NCBI GenBank assembly: GCA_900546395.1
Contig: URDD01000002.1
Coordinates: 23,560-87,559 of the forward strand
Source: an uncultured Bacteroidales bacterium
GTDB taxonomy: Bacteria; Bacteroidota; Bacteroidia; Bacteroidales; UBA932
Direction: 5' to 3'
Length of the DNA: 64,000 nucleotides
The notes beneath the pieces are model-generated. The model saw nothing but the letters and a program-made list of their open reading frames with translations. It made no database searches and was not told the origin of the DNA. Both the position numbers and the translations under genes were made by a program. Below are positions 34,616 to 44,452 of the stretch, in pieces. Within the stretch, counting starts at the first letter, position 1, and each line of letters begins with the position of its first letter.

Positions 34616-37600
34616 ATGAAAAGAAAGTTATTTACTTCCTTTGTACTGCTTTTGGCAGGGCTTTCTCTTCTGGCTCAGACCAGAGAGGTAAAAGGCACAG
34701 TTCTCGATTCTGCCGGACAGCCTATAATAGGTGCAAGTGTTATTGATAATGGCACTCAGAATGGTGCCATTACAGATCTTGACGGAAATTTTTCTATCAA
34801 TGTGGAAACGGGAGCTGAACTTACAGTTTCTTCCATAGGATATAAAGATTTTACTATTAAAGTCACAGAACAGTCTGAATATAAAGTGACTATGGAAGAT
34901 GACAGGGAACTTCTCGACGAAGTGGTCGTCGTGGGTTACGGTACAATGAAAAGAAGCGACCTGTCCGGAGCTTCAGTTTCAGTAAACGAGGAATCTCTGA
35001 AAGGTTCTGTAATATCTTCTCTTGACCAGTCTCTCCAGGGACGTGCAGCCGGCGTTTCTGCAGTTACCACATCAGGAGCTCCCGGATCATCATCTTCAAT
35101 AAGAGTCAGGGGACAGGCTACCATCAATGCCAATGCGGAACCTCTTTATGTTATTGACGGTGTGATTGTTCAGGGCGGCGGAGCTTCAGGAGCATCTTTC
35201 GGACTTGCGGATGCTCTCGGAAATGGAAAAGTTTCAACTATATCCCCGCTATCTACCATAAATCCTGCAGATATTGTCAGTATGGAAATACTTAAGGATG
35301 CTTCCGCTACTGCCATTTATGGAGCTCAGGGTGCAAACGGTGTTGTAATCATTACTACCAAGAGAGGAAAAGCCGGTGAAGCAAAGATTTCCTATGACGG
35401 AATGTTTGCTGTTTCACGTCAGACAAAGAGACTGGATATGATGAATCTGCGCGAGTTCGCAGAATTCTATAACGATCTTGCCGTTGTCGGAGAAATGTCA
35501 GAACCAAGCGAAGTATATTCGGACCCTTCCATTTTGGGAAGCGGGACCAACTGGCAGGATGCTATATTCCGCACGGCACTCCAGCATCAGCACCAACTGT
35601 CTGTTTCAGGCGGTACTGAAAAGGTGCAGTATTATGTGTCCGGGTCTTATATGAATCAGGACGGTACCATTATCGGAAGTAGCTTCAACAGGTTCAGTGT
35701 CCGTACAAATCTTGATGCACAGTTGAAAAAGTGGATAAAACTTGGCTTGAATGCGACTTATGCAAACACAAACGATGATCTTAAACTGGCAGATTCCAAT
35801 CAGGGACTCATTTATTACTCCCTTACTACACGCCCGGACATTCCTATTTATGATATAGATGGAAATTATGCCACTGTAGTTGATGAGCACAATCTTAATC
35901 CCAATCCGATAGGGATAGCAATGGAGGACGATATACTTCTTAACAGACAGAAACTTTCAGGAAGCATTTTCGCTGACATCACTCCGGTCCGTAATCTTGT
36001 ATGGAGGACAGAGGTAGGCTATGATTTCAGCTGGAGTAAGGCTGAACGTTATAAACCTATGCTTGACTTCGGTAACTGGACCAGAGATACGAATGAAAGC
36101 AGTATCCAGAACAACAAGAATATTTTCTGGCAGGTGAAGAACTATCTGACATACTCGAATACTTGGGGAAAGCACAGTCTGACAGCGATGGCCGGACAGG
36201 AATTGTGGGAGTCAAGATATGAATATGCAAGTGTATTCAATAACAGTCTTCCGTCAGATTCTGTCCATAATCCCGCCCTTGGAACAGGAGATCCTAAAAT
36301 AGGAGCAGGTTTCGGCAGTTCTTCTATGGCATCATTCTTTACCAGAGAGACATATAACTATGACAACCGCTATCTTCTTACATATACGTACCGTTATGAC
36401 GGATCTTCGAATTTCGGTCCTGACAACCGCTGGGCCGGATTTCACTCAGTGGCGGCATCCTGGAGATTTTCGAATGAGAAGTTTTTTGAAAAAATAAAGA
36501 AAGTAATCAGCAATGGAAAGCTCAGACTGGGCTGGGGTCAGACAGGTAATGCGAATATCGGAGGATATGCCTGGGGCTCTGCTATCAGTAAGATGCCTAC
36601 AGGTTTGGGAATGGGATACCGCCCTTCTAATATTCCAAATACTGCCATACGTTGGGAGTCCCAGGAACAGTTCAATATAGGTCTCGATTTGGGATTCTTC
36701 CAGGACAGGCTGAACCTTATATTGGATCTTTACATGAAGAGGTCTGACGATATGCTTATGTCCATGCAGCTTCCTTCATATATGGGAACTCAGGGAAACG
36801 GTTCGTCTGTACTTGCTGCTCCTAAAGGGAATTATGGAAGCATAGAGAACAAAGGTCTGGAAATCACCCTTGATGCCCATCCTTTTACAGGCGAGTTTTC
36901 GTGGGATTCCAACATTCAGTTTTCTTTCAACAGAAACAAGCTTCTTTCTTTGTCAGGGACAGAAAACGCTTCGCTTATAGGTTATGGACAGTACAATGAT
37001 GTAGTGTGTGTCTCATCAATAGGAGAATCTCTGTACAATTTCTACGGATATGAGGTGGAAGGTGTATATGAGTCTCTTGAAGATTTGCAGAATTCTCCGA
37101 AGCCTGTAAAATATCCTGCCGACGGAGTATTCAACAAGAGCAATACAGTCTGGGTAGGAGACTTGAAATTCAAGGATCAGCTGACAGTAGATACAGACGG
37201 TGACGGAACTCCTGATGCCGGTGACGGTGTGATAGATGAAAACGACCGTGTTAATATCGGTTCGCCACTTCCGTTGTTTACTTTCGGGTGGACAAATACA
37301 TTCAGGTATAAGGGGTTTGATCTGACATTGTTCCTTAACGGTTCTTATGGTAACAAAGTGTTGAATTACAATGCTATTACACTTACTCATATGAACAGTG
37401 CATGGACAAATCAGTTGAATTCGGTGTCAGACAGGGCAAAACTGGTCCCGATTGATCCGGGTAAAGTCTATGCGGACGGTTCGAAATGGTATGATGACAT
37501 CACAAACGTAAAAGTTGCAAACAGCGGTACGAAAACTCCTCGTGCCACAATCAATGACCCTAATGACAACGACAGAATCAGTTCACGTTATGTAGAGGAT

Positions 37601-37852
37601 GGCTCGTATCTCCGTATCAAGAACTTGACATTGGGATATACTTTCCCTAAAAAGTGGATGCAGAAGGCCCATATAGAGAATTTGCGTATTTACTGCAATA
37701 TCCAGAACTTATATACTTTTACCAAATATACGGGATATGACCCTGAAATCGGTGCAAGTACACAGGATGCTACAGGTCTTACTTATGGAATAGACAATGG
37801 ACGTTATCCAAGTCCGACAACGTATTCATTTGGTCTGAATATTACATTCTAA
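34616..37852 (+). CDS. SusC-type TonB-dependent outer-membrane oligosaccharide transporter
   Basis: 1078 residues. After the signal peptide comes the N-terminal carboxypeptidase-like beta domain (VKGTVLDSAGQPIIGASV), then a TonB-box region DEVVVVGYGTMKRSDLSGA, the plug (VRGQATINANAEPLYVIDGV and KDASATAIYGAQGANGVV) and a 22-strand barrel. An EF-hand-like DTDGDGTPDAGDGVIDENDR loop near residue 865 is typical of the family. The C-terminus ends in an aromatic beta strand (YSFGLNITF). It forms a complex with the SusD protein that follows and imports mannan oligosaccharides using TonB energy. Confidence 0.96.
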   Translation: MKRKLFTSFVLLLAGLSLLAQTREVKGTVLDSAGQPIIGASVIDNGTQNGAITDLDGNFSINVETGAELTVSSIGYKDFTIKVTEQSEYKVTMEDDRELLDEVVVVGYGTMKRSDLSGASVSVNEESLKGSVISSLDQSLQGRAAGVSAVTTSGAPGSSSSIRVRGQATINANAEPLYVIDGVIVQGGGASGASFGLADALGNGKVSTISPLSTINPADIVSMEILKDASATAIYGAQGANGVVIITTKRGKAGEAKISYDGMFAVSRQTKRLDMMNLREFAEFYNDLAVVGEMSEPSEVYSDPSILGSGTNWQDAIFRTALQHQHQLSVSGGTEKVQYYVSGSYMNQDGTIIGSSFNRFSVRTNLDAQLKKWIKLGLNATYANTNDDLKLADSNQGLIYYSLTTRPDIPIYDIDGNYATVVDEHNLNPNPIGIAMEDDILLNRQKLSGSIFADITPVRNLVWRTEVGYDFSWSKAERYKPMLDFGNWTRDTNESSIQNNKNIFWQVKNYLTYSNTWGKHSLTAMAGQELWESRYEYASVFNNSLPSDSVHNPALGTGDPKIGAGFGSSSMASFFTRETYNYDNRYLLTYTYRYDGSSNFGPDNRWAGFHSVAASWRFSNEKFFEKIKKVISNGKLRLGWGQTGNANIGGYAWGSAISKMPTGLGMGYRPSNIPNTAIRWESQEQFNIGLDLGFFQDRLNLILDLYMKRSDDMLMSMQLPSYMGTQGNGSSVLAAPKGNYGSIENKGLEITLDAHPFTGEFSWDSNIQFSFNRNKLLSLSGTENASLIGYGQYNDVVCVSSIGESLYNFYGYEVEGVYESLEDLQNSPKPVKYPADGVFNKSNTVWVGDLKFKDQLTVDTDGDGTPDAGDGVIDENDRVNIGSPLPLFTFGWTNTFRYKGFDLTLFLNGSYGNKVLNYNAITLTHMNSAWTNQLNSVSDRAKLVPIDPGKVYADGSKWYDDITNVKVANSGTKTPRATINDPNDNDRISSRYVEDGSYLRIKNLTLGYTFPKKWMQKAHIENLRIYCNIQNLYTFTKYTGYDPEIGASTQDATGLTYGIDNGRYPSPTTYSFGLNITF

Positions 37853-37870
37853 TTTTAATTTGCGAATATT

Positions 37871-39613
37871 ATGAAAAAGATAATAAACAGAGCAGTACTT
37901 GCCGGAGCCGCTTTTGCCGGGCTTGTGTCATGCAGCGAGTTCCTTGACCGTCCAACAGAGGATACGTACAATGTGGACAATTTCTATCAGAATGACGTCC
38001 AGTGTATTCAGGGAGTCAACTATTTGTACAACTCACCATGGTTTGATTTCAACAGGGCATTCCTGTGGGTCGGGGAAGTTATGTCAGGAAACCTTTATAT
38101 GAGTGAAAGCATGTATATGGACCTTTCCCTTAACGGTACTGATTCGGACCTTAAAAATATGTCATACTCGCTATGGGCTGTGAACGGACATGCTAACACG
38201 GTGATTAAGAATATATTGAATTCAGAAGGCCCTTCACAGGCAGTTAAAAACCAGTGTATCGGGGAAGCTCTTACCTGGAAGGCTTTCGCATATTTCTTTA
38301 TGGTGCGCAGCTTCGGAGAAGTTCCAATTATCCATGATAATTCTGATCTTATAGCTTCCGGAAACTACAACAATGTATATAAAGCCACGAAGGCAAATGT
38401 ATATGAGTATATAGTAATGACCCTTGAAAAGGCTATGTCACTTCTTCCTAAATCCGGAGTCAGTGCTGACGGACGAATAGATTATTATGCTGCCGAAGCT
38501 TTGCTGGCAAAAGTGTATCTTACAAAGGCAGGTATTTCCGGTGCATTGGATGCTGAAGACTTGAAGAAGGCGGCAGCATATGCAAAAGATGTAATAGATA
38601 ACTCAGGGCGGGATCTTATGGAAGAGTATTCTGATATATTCAGACTTGCAAACAACAAGAACAAGGAATGTCTTATATCCTGGCACTGGGTGGCAGGACG
38701 TGATCCATGGACACAGCAGAATGCCATTCAGCCTGACCTTGCCATGACCGGTTTTTCAGATTTTGAAGAAAACTGCTGGGGCGGATGGAGAGGTCCGTCT
38801 GTAGATCTTCAGGAAGCATTCGGTGTCAGTGCCATTGACAATCCTGAAGTGAGAAAGTCTGAGCAGGACAAGCGTCGCATCGCAACTCTTATGATGGCCG
38901 GAGATAAATACGATTATTTCTGGACTGACAAGGGCGGCTTTGACTACCTCCGTTTCATATATGATGCAGATGATTATGGCAAGGGCGGCCCGAGCGGAAC
39001 ATTCCAGTCTCCTACAGGAGCTAATGTTGTGAAGCATCTGACAGGACGTCAGGCAGACCATATTGCCGGTACCGGTACATCGGCTATGAATATGGCGACA
39101 TCTCTTGCAACACATCTTCTACGTTTCTCTGATGTCCTGCTGATATATGCCGAGGCGATGACAGGTACGGCAGGGGAGACTTCGGATGCTACTGCCATTG
39201 AAGCTTTCAACAGAGTCCGCCGTCGTGCTGGTGTAAAAGAGGTATCTGCTCCTCTGACTTGGGATCAGGTTTGGAAGGAATGCCGTCTTGAACTTGCTCT
39301 TGAAGGAGACCGCTGGTATGACTTTGTGAGACTGTCATATTATGATATGGACAGGGCCATTTCTGAAATAAAGTCGCAGAAGAGAAACCAGTGGTATGGC
39401 TTGGATGCTTTGTACAAGTCTTACTATGATTCGGGGTATAAAGTATGGAATATAACCGAAGATGTGAAATACAATACAGATACCCCGGCTCCAAATGTTA
39501 CTGCTGGCAGTTTTACGCTTCCGTTCCCTACAGAGGATTTGGTTTTCAACCCTAATCTTGCAAAACCTGCTGTAGAAGTTAATGTAAGGGAGATGTACAG
39601 TTATGACTTTTAA
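37871..39613 (+). CDS. SusD-like glycan-binding lipoprotein
   Basis: 580 residues with a lipobox (FAGLVSCSEFLDRPTEDTY), the standard SusD start. Helical TPR-like segments (EALTWKAFAYFFMVRSFGEVP, DYYAAEALLAKVYLTKAG) and the C-terminal SusD/RagB part (LIYAEAMTGT, AFNRVRRRAGV, ELALEGDRWYDFVRLSYYD) are all present. It lids the SusC channel on the cell surface and binds the oligosaccharide. It begins 18 bases after susC. Confidence 0.96.
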   Translation: MKKIINRAVLAGAAFAGLVSCSEFLDRPTEDTYNVDNFYQNDVQCIQGVNYLYNSPWFDFNRAFLWVGEVMSGNLYMSESMYMDLSLNGTDSDLKNMSYSLWAVNGHANTVIKNILNSEGPSQAVKNQCIGEALTWKAFAYFFMVRSFGEVPIIHDNSDLIASGNYNNVYKATKANVYEYIVMTLEKAMSLLPKSGVSADGRIDYYAAEALLAKVYLTKAGISGALDAEDLKKAAAYAKDVIDNSGRDLMEEYSDIFRLANNKNKECLISWHWVAGRDPWTQQNAIQPDLAMTGFSDFEENCWGGWRGPSVDLQEAFGVSAIDNPEVRKSEQDKRRIATLMMAGDKYDYFWTDKGGFDYLRFIYDADDYGKGGPSGTFQSPTGANVVKHLTGRQADHIAGTGTSAMNMATSLATHLLRFSDVLLIYAEAMTGTAGETSDATAIEAFNRVRRRAGVKEVSAPLTWDQVWKECRLELALEGDRWYDFVRLSYYDMDRAISEIKSQKRNQWYGLDALYKSYYDSGYKVWNITEDVKYNTDTPAPNVTAGSFTLPFPTEDLVFNPNLAKPAVEVNVREMYSYDF

Positions 39614-39652
39614 TCCAGACCGCTGAATGCTAACCAGAAAAATTTCGAAAGT

Positions 39653-41008
39653 ATGAAACATGTATATGATTATCTTAAACCGGCGTCAGTGCTTGTCGCT
39701 TTGCTTGCCATGTTTGCAGCAGTTTCATGTGAGGATGAGCCAGACCGTTTTGAACTTGCTGACGGACTGCCGGAAGTAAGTTATATCCGCCCGGTAAGCG
39801 CAGAATCAGCTGATTCCCTTCTTACTGGAGCATATATGGACAATATGATTTGTATCGTAGGAAACAATCTCAGAAGCATATATGAACTTTGGTTCAATGA
39901 CAGGAAGGCTGTGCTCAATACAAGTTATATCACTGACAATACTTTGATAGTGAATGTTCCAGGTGTGATTCCAAGTGTGGTTTCAGACAAGATTTATATG
40001 GTGACCGCAGCAAGAGATACTGTGACTTATGACTTCAGTGTACTTGTTCCGGGGCCTGTTATGACATCAATGTCTTGCGAGCAGGTGCCTGCAGGAGGAG
40101 AAGCTGTTATTTACGGTGATTATTTTATAGATGATCCTAATGTTCCTCTTACTGTAACTTTTTCCGGAGATGTAAAGGCAAAGGAAATAAAGTCAATAAC
40201 AAAGACTGCAATAACCTTAGTTGTGCCGGAAGGGGCACAGGAGGGTGCTGTCACAGTAGAGACTATTTATGGAACAGCGAAGAGTACATTCCATTATCTT
40301 GACAGTAGAGGAATGATGTTCGAGTTTGACGGTCTGACAGGACTGGAAAATCATGGATGGCATAACCGTACTATTTCTGATGAAGGCGGCCTGACAGGAA
40401 AGTATGTCCAGCTTGGTGACGGTACAACAGTTATGAGTGAAGACGGCGGCTGGAATGATTCGCAGTTTGCATTCGAGTATTGGTGCGGCTCATGGGACAA
40501 TCCGCAGAATATGACTTCCGGAAACGGAATGGCACTCCATAATCTGGTGGACTTCACTGATTACGGCAATATGGCCCTGAAGTTCGAGATGTGTGTTCCG
40601 AAAGATACACCGTGGAGCGCGGGTGCAATGCAGATAGCCTTTGCAGGATATGACAAAGTGACTTATTCCGGAAATCCGGTCGAAGGGTATGACGGAGCTG
40701 TAGCATCTGCAAATGCATACATATTCAATGGAGAAGATGGTAAGAACGGATCTTGGGGCCGGGCTTTGTACCGTCCTTGGCTTTCGGCTGACGGAGGAGT
40801 TTTCCATACCGATGACAAATGGATTACAGTTACTGTTCCTATGTCAGATTTCAAGTATGACAGGTTGGGTTCTGTGACAGACAACTTGTTTACATCGGAA
40901 ATAGATTTTTCCAGCCTTACAATATTTGTAGTCGGAGGTGGTGTTAACGGGACAGAATGTACTCCAGTCATTAAGATAGACAATATCAGGGCTGTACCTA
41001 ACAGATAG
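39653..41008 (+). CDS. Surface glycan-binding lipoprotein with IPT/TIG domains
   Basis: 451 residues. The lipobox (FAAVSCEDEPDRFELADG) is followed at once by acidic residues, resembling the Bacteroidetes surface-export signal. Two Ig-like TIG domains are visible (YMDNMICIVGNNLRSIYELW; VPAGGEAVIYGDYF), then a C-terminal beta-jelly-roll-like domain (MMFEFDGLTGLENHGW to IKIDNIRAVPN) that resembles the glycan-binding part of SGBP-B proteins. It would hold mannan at the cell surface next to SusCD. Direct binding is inference. Confidence 0.82.
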   Translation: MKHVYDYLKPASVLVALLAMFAAVSCEDEPDRFELADGLPEVSYIRPVSAESADSLLTGAYMDNMICIVGNNLRSIYELWFNDRKAVLNTSYITDNTLIVNVPGVIPSVVSDKIYMVTAARDTVTYDFSVLVPGPVMTSMSCEQVPAGGEAVIYGDYFIDDPNVPLTVTFSGDVKAKEIKSITKTAITLVVPEGAQEGAVTVETIYGTAKSTFHYLDSRGMMFEFDGLTGLENHGWHNRTISDEGGLTGKYVQLGDGTTVMSEDGGWNDSQFAFEYWCGSWDNPQNMTSGNGMALHNLVDFTDYGNMALKFEMCVPKDTPWSAGAMQIAFAGYDKVTYSGNPVEGYDGAVASANAYIFNGEDGKNGSWGRALYRPWLSADGGVFHTDDKWITVTVPMSDFKYDRLGSVTDNLFTSEIDFSSLTIFVVGGGVNGTECTPVIKIDNIRAVPNR

Positions 41009-41031
41009 TAAATTTAAAAAATTTGGAAGCT

Positions 41032-43008
41032 ATGAAAAATATATTTTATATTCCTGCATTGTTTGCCTTCTGTCTGTCGGTTTTAATAAGCTGTCAGTCT
41101 GAGCGGCTGAGTACGGATCAATTTGACGGTGAAGGGGTGGTTTTGAGGGCTTATGGCCCGCAGCCTGTCCTAAGAGGCGGAGAACTGCGTTTTTTGGGAA
41201 TAAATCTGGACAGAGTGACGGCCGTGAAAATACCAGGGATAGAGCCTGTGACGGAGATTGAGGTTGTCGCTGCCGGTTCAAACAGCGAAATACGCATTTC
41301 TGTGCCAGTCGAAGGTCCGCAGCCCGGACTTCTGACCTTGGTTACTTCTGATGGACAGGAGATTGTCACCAAAACGGAACTGACATATTCAGAACCGATA
41401 GTTCTTGACAGTTTTTCTCCTGCGTCTGTCCGTCCGGGAGATATTCTGACCCTGAAAGGTGACTATCTGAACCTTATGCATGAGGTCATATTTGAGGAAG
41501 AGGTTCTTGTTTCCGAGAAAGATTTTTTAAAGCATACAAGATATGAAATTCAGGTAAAAGTACCTGCAGAAGCCTGTACAGGACAGCTTGGCGTAGGAGA
41601 TGTTGATGAAATGGATGAAGCGAATGCAGACCTTGTTCCGAACCGCTCGTACTTTGAAGAAGAACTGGTTGTAGCTGCACCTGAGGTGACTTCAGTATCT
41701 GCACAAAGATGGAAAGCAGGAGAAACTGTTGAAGTTAAAGGAAAGAATCTGGATTTTGTGAAATCAGTTGTGCTCCCGGGTGCCGAGGTAGAGGAGTTGA
41801 ATGTAACGGAAAACGGAGAGGTCCTGGATTTTGTATTGCCAGCAGAGGCAGCGGATGGAAAAATCGTTCTTGTGGCTCTTTCCGGAGTAGAGGTGGTTGC
41901 AGGAAGTTATGTTGCAGTCGTTCCGACAGAACTCGCAGCAGAGCCGGAGCAGGTGAAGGCCGGGGAAGAACTGACTGTTTCAGGAAAAGATCTGGATATG
42001 GTAACTTCCGTAACTTTGCCTGGAGACGTGGCCGTGGAAGCATTCGAATATTCGGAAGGGAATATAAAATTTGTAGTTCCGGATACCGCTCAGGAAGGTG
42101 ATATGGTTCTGGGAATGGCAAACGGCAAGACAGTTTCTACAACTTATTCTTTAGTCAAGCCGTCAGTTACGGAATATAGTGCGAATCCTGCAGCTGCAGG
42201 ATCTGACCTCATAGTCAGAGGTGAAAACCTTGATCTGGTGAAAAGTGTATCTTTTGCCGGTGGCGCAATAGTGGAAACAGCAGATGCAAAGGAAGGAGAA
42301 TTGACAGTGGCAGTACCTACTACGGCGGAGTCTGGAGTCTTGACTCTTAATCTGAATAACGGTACATATGTGACCGGGCCTGAACTGGCAGTGGCAAAGC
42401 CAGAGGCATGTTATGTTACGGAACTTCCGGCAGAAGGCACGGAAATATTTGGAGGATCGGTACTTATTCTGCCGGTAGCCAATGAAGACAAACTGGCAGG
42501 AGTTCAGGTGAATGGTGCTGAAACTGATTTTCTGCTGAACGGCAGCAGTCTCTATGTATCTCTTCCAGCATCTGCCGGAAAAGGTACAATACTTAAACTC
42601 ATTTCATCCAATGGCTCTGTTGAATATGTGATAGACTGTATTCCAGGAACAGTTACTAACATAGAACTGTGGTCAGGCAGCTGGAGCAGCGGAAACTGGA
42701 GCGGAAACCAGGATCTTGCCTGGGGCGGCTATGACTGGGCTTCCATAGATATTACCGGACGTAAGGCGACATTGGTATTTGACTTCGAAATTGATCCTTC
42801 TCAGACTTGGGGAACAATATCTCTCAGAGTAGGAGACGGATGGGCAAACCTTGCCGGAGCCGAGGCTCAGTATGATATCACTTCCGGACAGACAGTTCTT
42901 GAGGTGGCTTTCACTCAGGAAATGCTGGATGACCTGAATGCCAGGAACGGTCTTGTTCTGACAGGAGCAAACTATACGCTAAAAAAACTTACACTTAAGT
43001 TGGAATAA
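41032..43008 (+). CDS. Multi-TIG surface glycan-binding lipoprotein
   Basis: About 658 residues from ATG 41032 (the TTG at 41023 precedes it). The lipobox is LSVLISCQSE. Five to six Ig-like TIG repeats are visible, each beginning with a Pro/Gly turn plus LxVxGxNLDxVxSVxxPG: RGGELRFLGINLDRVTAVKI, RPGDILTLKGDYLNLMHEVI, KAGETVEVKGKNLDFVKSVV, KAGEELTVSGKDLDMVTSVT and AAGSDLIVRGENLDLVKSVS. The last 115 residues form a Trp-rich beta domain (ELWSGSWSSGNWSGNQDL) that looks like a carbohydrate-binding module. The repeats would act as a stalk that places the module away from the membrane. It lies 23 bases after the preceding binding-protein gene. Confidence 0.8.
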   Translation: MKNIFYIPALFAFCLSVLISCQSERLSTDQFDGEGVVLRAYGPQPVLRGGELRFLGINLDRVTAVKIPGIEPVTEIEVVAAGSNSEIRISVPVEGPQPGLLTLVTSDGQEIVTKTELTYSEPIVLDSFSPASVRPGDILTLKGDYLNLMHEVIFEEEVLVSEKDFLKHTRYEIQVKVPAEACTGQLGVGDVDEMDEANADLVPNRSYFEEELVVAAPEVTSVSAQRWKAGETVEVKGKNLDFVKSVVLPGAEVEELNVTENGEVLDFVLPAEAADGKIVLVALSGVEVVAGSYVAVVPTELAAEPEQVKAGEELTVSGKDLDMVTSVTLPGDVAVEAFEYSEGNIKFVVPDTAQEGDMVLGMANGKTVSTTYSLVKPSVTEYSANPAAAGSDLIVRGENLDLVKSVSFAGGAIVETADAKEGELTVAVPTTAESGVLTLNLNNGTYVTGPELAVAKPEACYVTELPAEGTEIFGGSVLILPVANEDKLAGVQVNGAETDFLLNGSSLYVSLPASAGKGTILKLISSNGSVEYVIDCIPGTVTNIELWSGSWSSGNWSGNQDLAWGGYDWASIDITGRKATLVFDFEIDPSQTWGTISLRVGDGWANLAGAEAQYDITSGQTVLEVAFTQEMLDDLNARNGLVLTGANYTLKKLTLKLE

Positions 43009-43021
43009 AAATCAGGATATA

Positions 43022-44434
43022 GTGAAAACAATAAAGTTCATATTGGCGGCAATAAGCATAGTGGCGTTAGTTGCCTGTCAGAAAAAAGAGGAAAGCGGTG
43101 ACCGGTCTCAGGCCAAGCCCCCGGTCCTTCTCTCTTCTGTTCCGGAAAACGGAGCTGAGGGCATTACTGGAACAAGTGTGGAATTGAAACTTGAGTTCGA
43201 TGTCAATGTCATGTGTCCTACGTCGGAAAGGAACAGGATAACTGTAGATAATGAGGCTGCTATTTACAGTATTGATGCCTATATGAAGGAGATTGTCCTG
43301 ACTGTTTCAGGCCTTGACGCTGGAAAAACATATACGGTGGATTTTCCGGAAGGAACAGTCATAGGGTACAACGACAATCCTGTCCGTCAGTTTTCAATCA
43401 AGTTTTCCACCAGGTCTTCCGAACCTGACAGGCCTCAGGAAATAGATGAATATCTGGTAACTCCGGATCCGATTCCAAATGCATCCAGACTTTATGAATA
43501 TCTTCGTTCAATATACGGGGAAAAGACACTATCCGGATCTATGGCCAAAGTCAGCTGGAATATTGACGAAGCGGAATGGGTGAAGAAATGGACAGGCAGT
43601 TACCCTGCTATCGCGGTATTTGATTATATCCACTTGGATTATTCTCCGGCTGATTGGATTGATTACGGGAATATTGCCACGGTAAAGGAATGGTTTGACA
43701 AAGGAGGGATAGTCAGCGCAGGATGGCATTGGAATGTCCCTGTGTCAAAAGGAAGCCAGGAACTTTCGACATCTGCAGATGTGGATTTCAGTGCGGCCGA
43801 GGCTGTGAAGGAAGGAACATGGGAAAATAGTGTAATCAAGGAGGATCTCGAAAAGATAGCGGAATATCTTTTACTCCTTCAGGCTGAAAATATTCCTGTA
43901 ATCTGGAGACCTATGCATGAAGCGGCAGGGAATACATATACGGAATACCATAGCGGAGCATGGTTCTGGTGGGGCAAGGACGGAGCTGAAGCCTATGTAT
44001 CTCTGTGGAGGTATGTCTTCGACTATTTCTCCCGGAAGGGTCTGAGAAATCTTATTTGGGTATGGACCACTCAGACTTCATCAGAAATGGATTCAGACTA
44101 TGACTTCTATCCCGGTGACAGTTATGTCGATATAGTTGGAAAGGATATTTATAACGTGAACGATGCGGCTGACATTTCAGCCATGTTCAAGACCGTGACC
44201 CGCAAGTCTCCGACAAAAATGGTGACTTTGTCTGAATGTGGAAACGTATCTGAAATCGGAAAACAGTGGAATGAAGAAGCCAGATGGCTTTACTTTATGC
44301 CATGGTATGACTATGATAATGATTTTTCTGAAAACTTTGCTCATGACCATGCCGGTATAGCATGGTGGAAGGAAGCATTTGATTCTCCTGAAGTCATTAC
44401 TTTGGATGAACTTCCTTCAGGATTGTATGAGTGA
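43022..44434 (+). CDS. GH26 endo-beta-mannanase lipoprotein with N-terminal Ig-like domain
   Basis: 470 residues; GTG 43022 is the only start that keeps the signal peptide. The lipobox ALVACQKKEES carries a surface-export-like KKEE tail. An Ig-like domain follows (PPVLLSSVPENGAEGITGTS to FSIKFST, about 32-130). The GH26 domain has acid/base Glu in WRPMHEAAGN, the aromatic FWWGKDG loop and nucleophile Glu in TLSECGNVSE. GH26 enzymes cut beta-1,4-mannan with retention. As a surface lipoprotein it is the likely first cutter together with the GH5_7-CE7 enzyme. It is 13 bases after the binding-protein gene. Confidence 0.9.
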   Translation: MKTIKFILAAISIVALVACQKKEESGDRSQAKPPVLLSSVPENGAEGITGTSVELKLEFDVNVMCPTSERNRITVDNEAAIYSIDAYMKEIVLTVSGLDAGKTYTVDFPEGTVIGYNDNPVRQFSIKFSTRSSEPDRPQEIDEYLVTPDPIPNASRLYEYLRSIYGEKTLSGSMAKVSWNIDEAEWVKKWTGSYPAIAVFDYIHLDYSPADWIDYGNIATVKEWFDKGGIVSAGWHWNVPVSKGSQELSTSADVDFSAAEAVKEGTWENSVIKEDLEKIAEYLLLLQAENIPVIWRPMHEAAGNTYTEYHSGAWFWWGKDGAEAYVSLWRYVFDYFSRKGLRNLIWVWTTQTSSEMDSDYDFYPGDSYVDIVGKDIYNVNDAADISAMFKTVTRKSPTKMVTLSECGNVSEIGKQWNEEARWLYFMPWYDYDNDFSENFAHDHAGIAWWKEAFDSPEVITLDELPSGLYE

Positions 44435-44452
44435 ATTTAATTTTGCGTGAAG

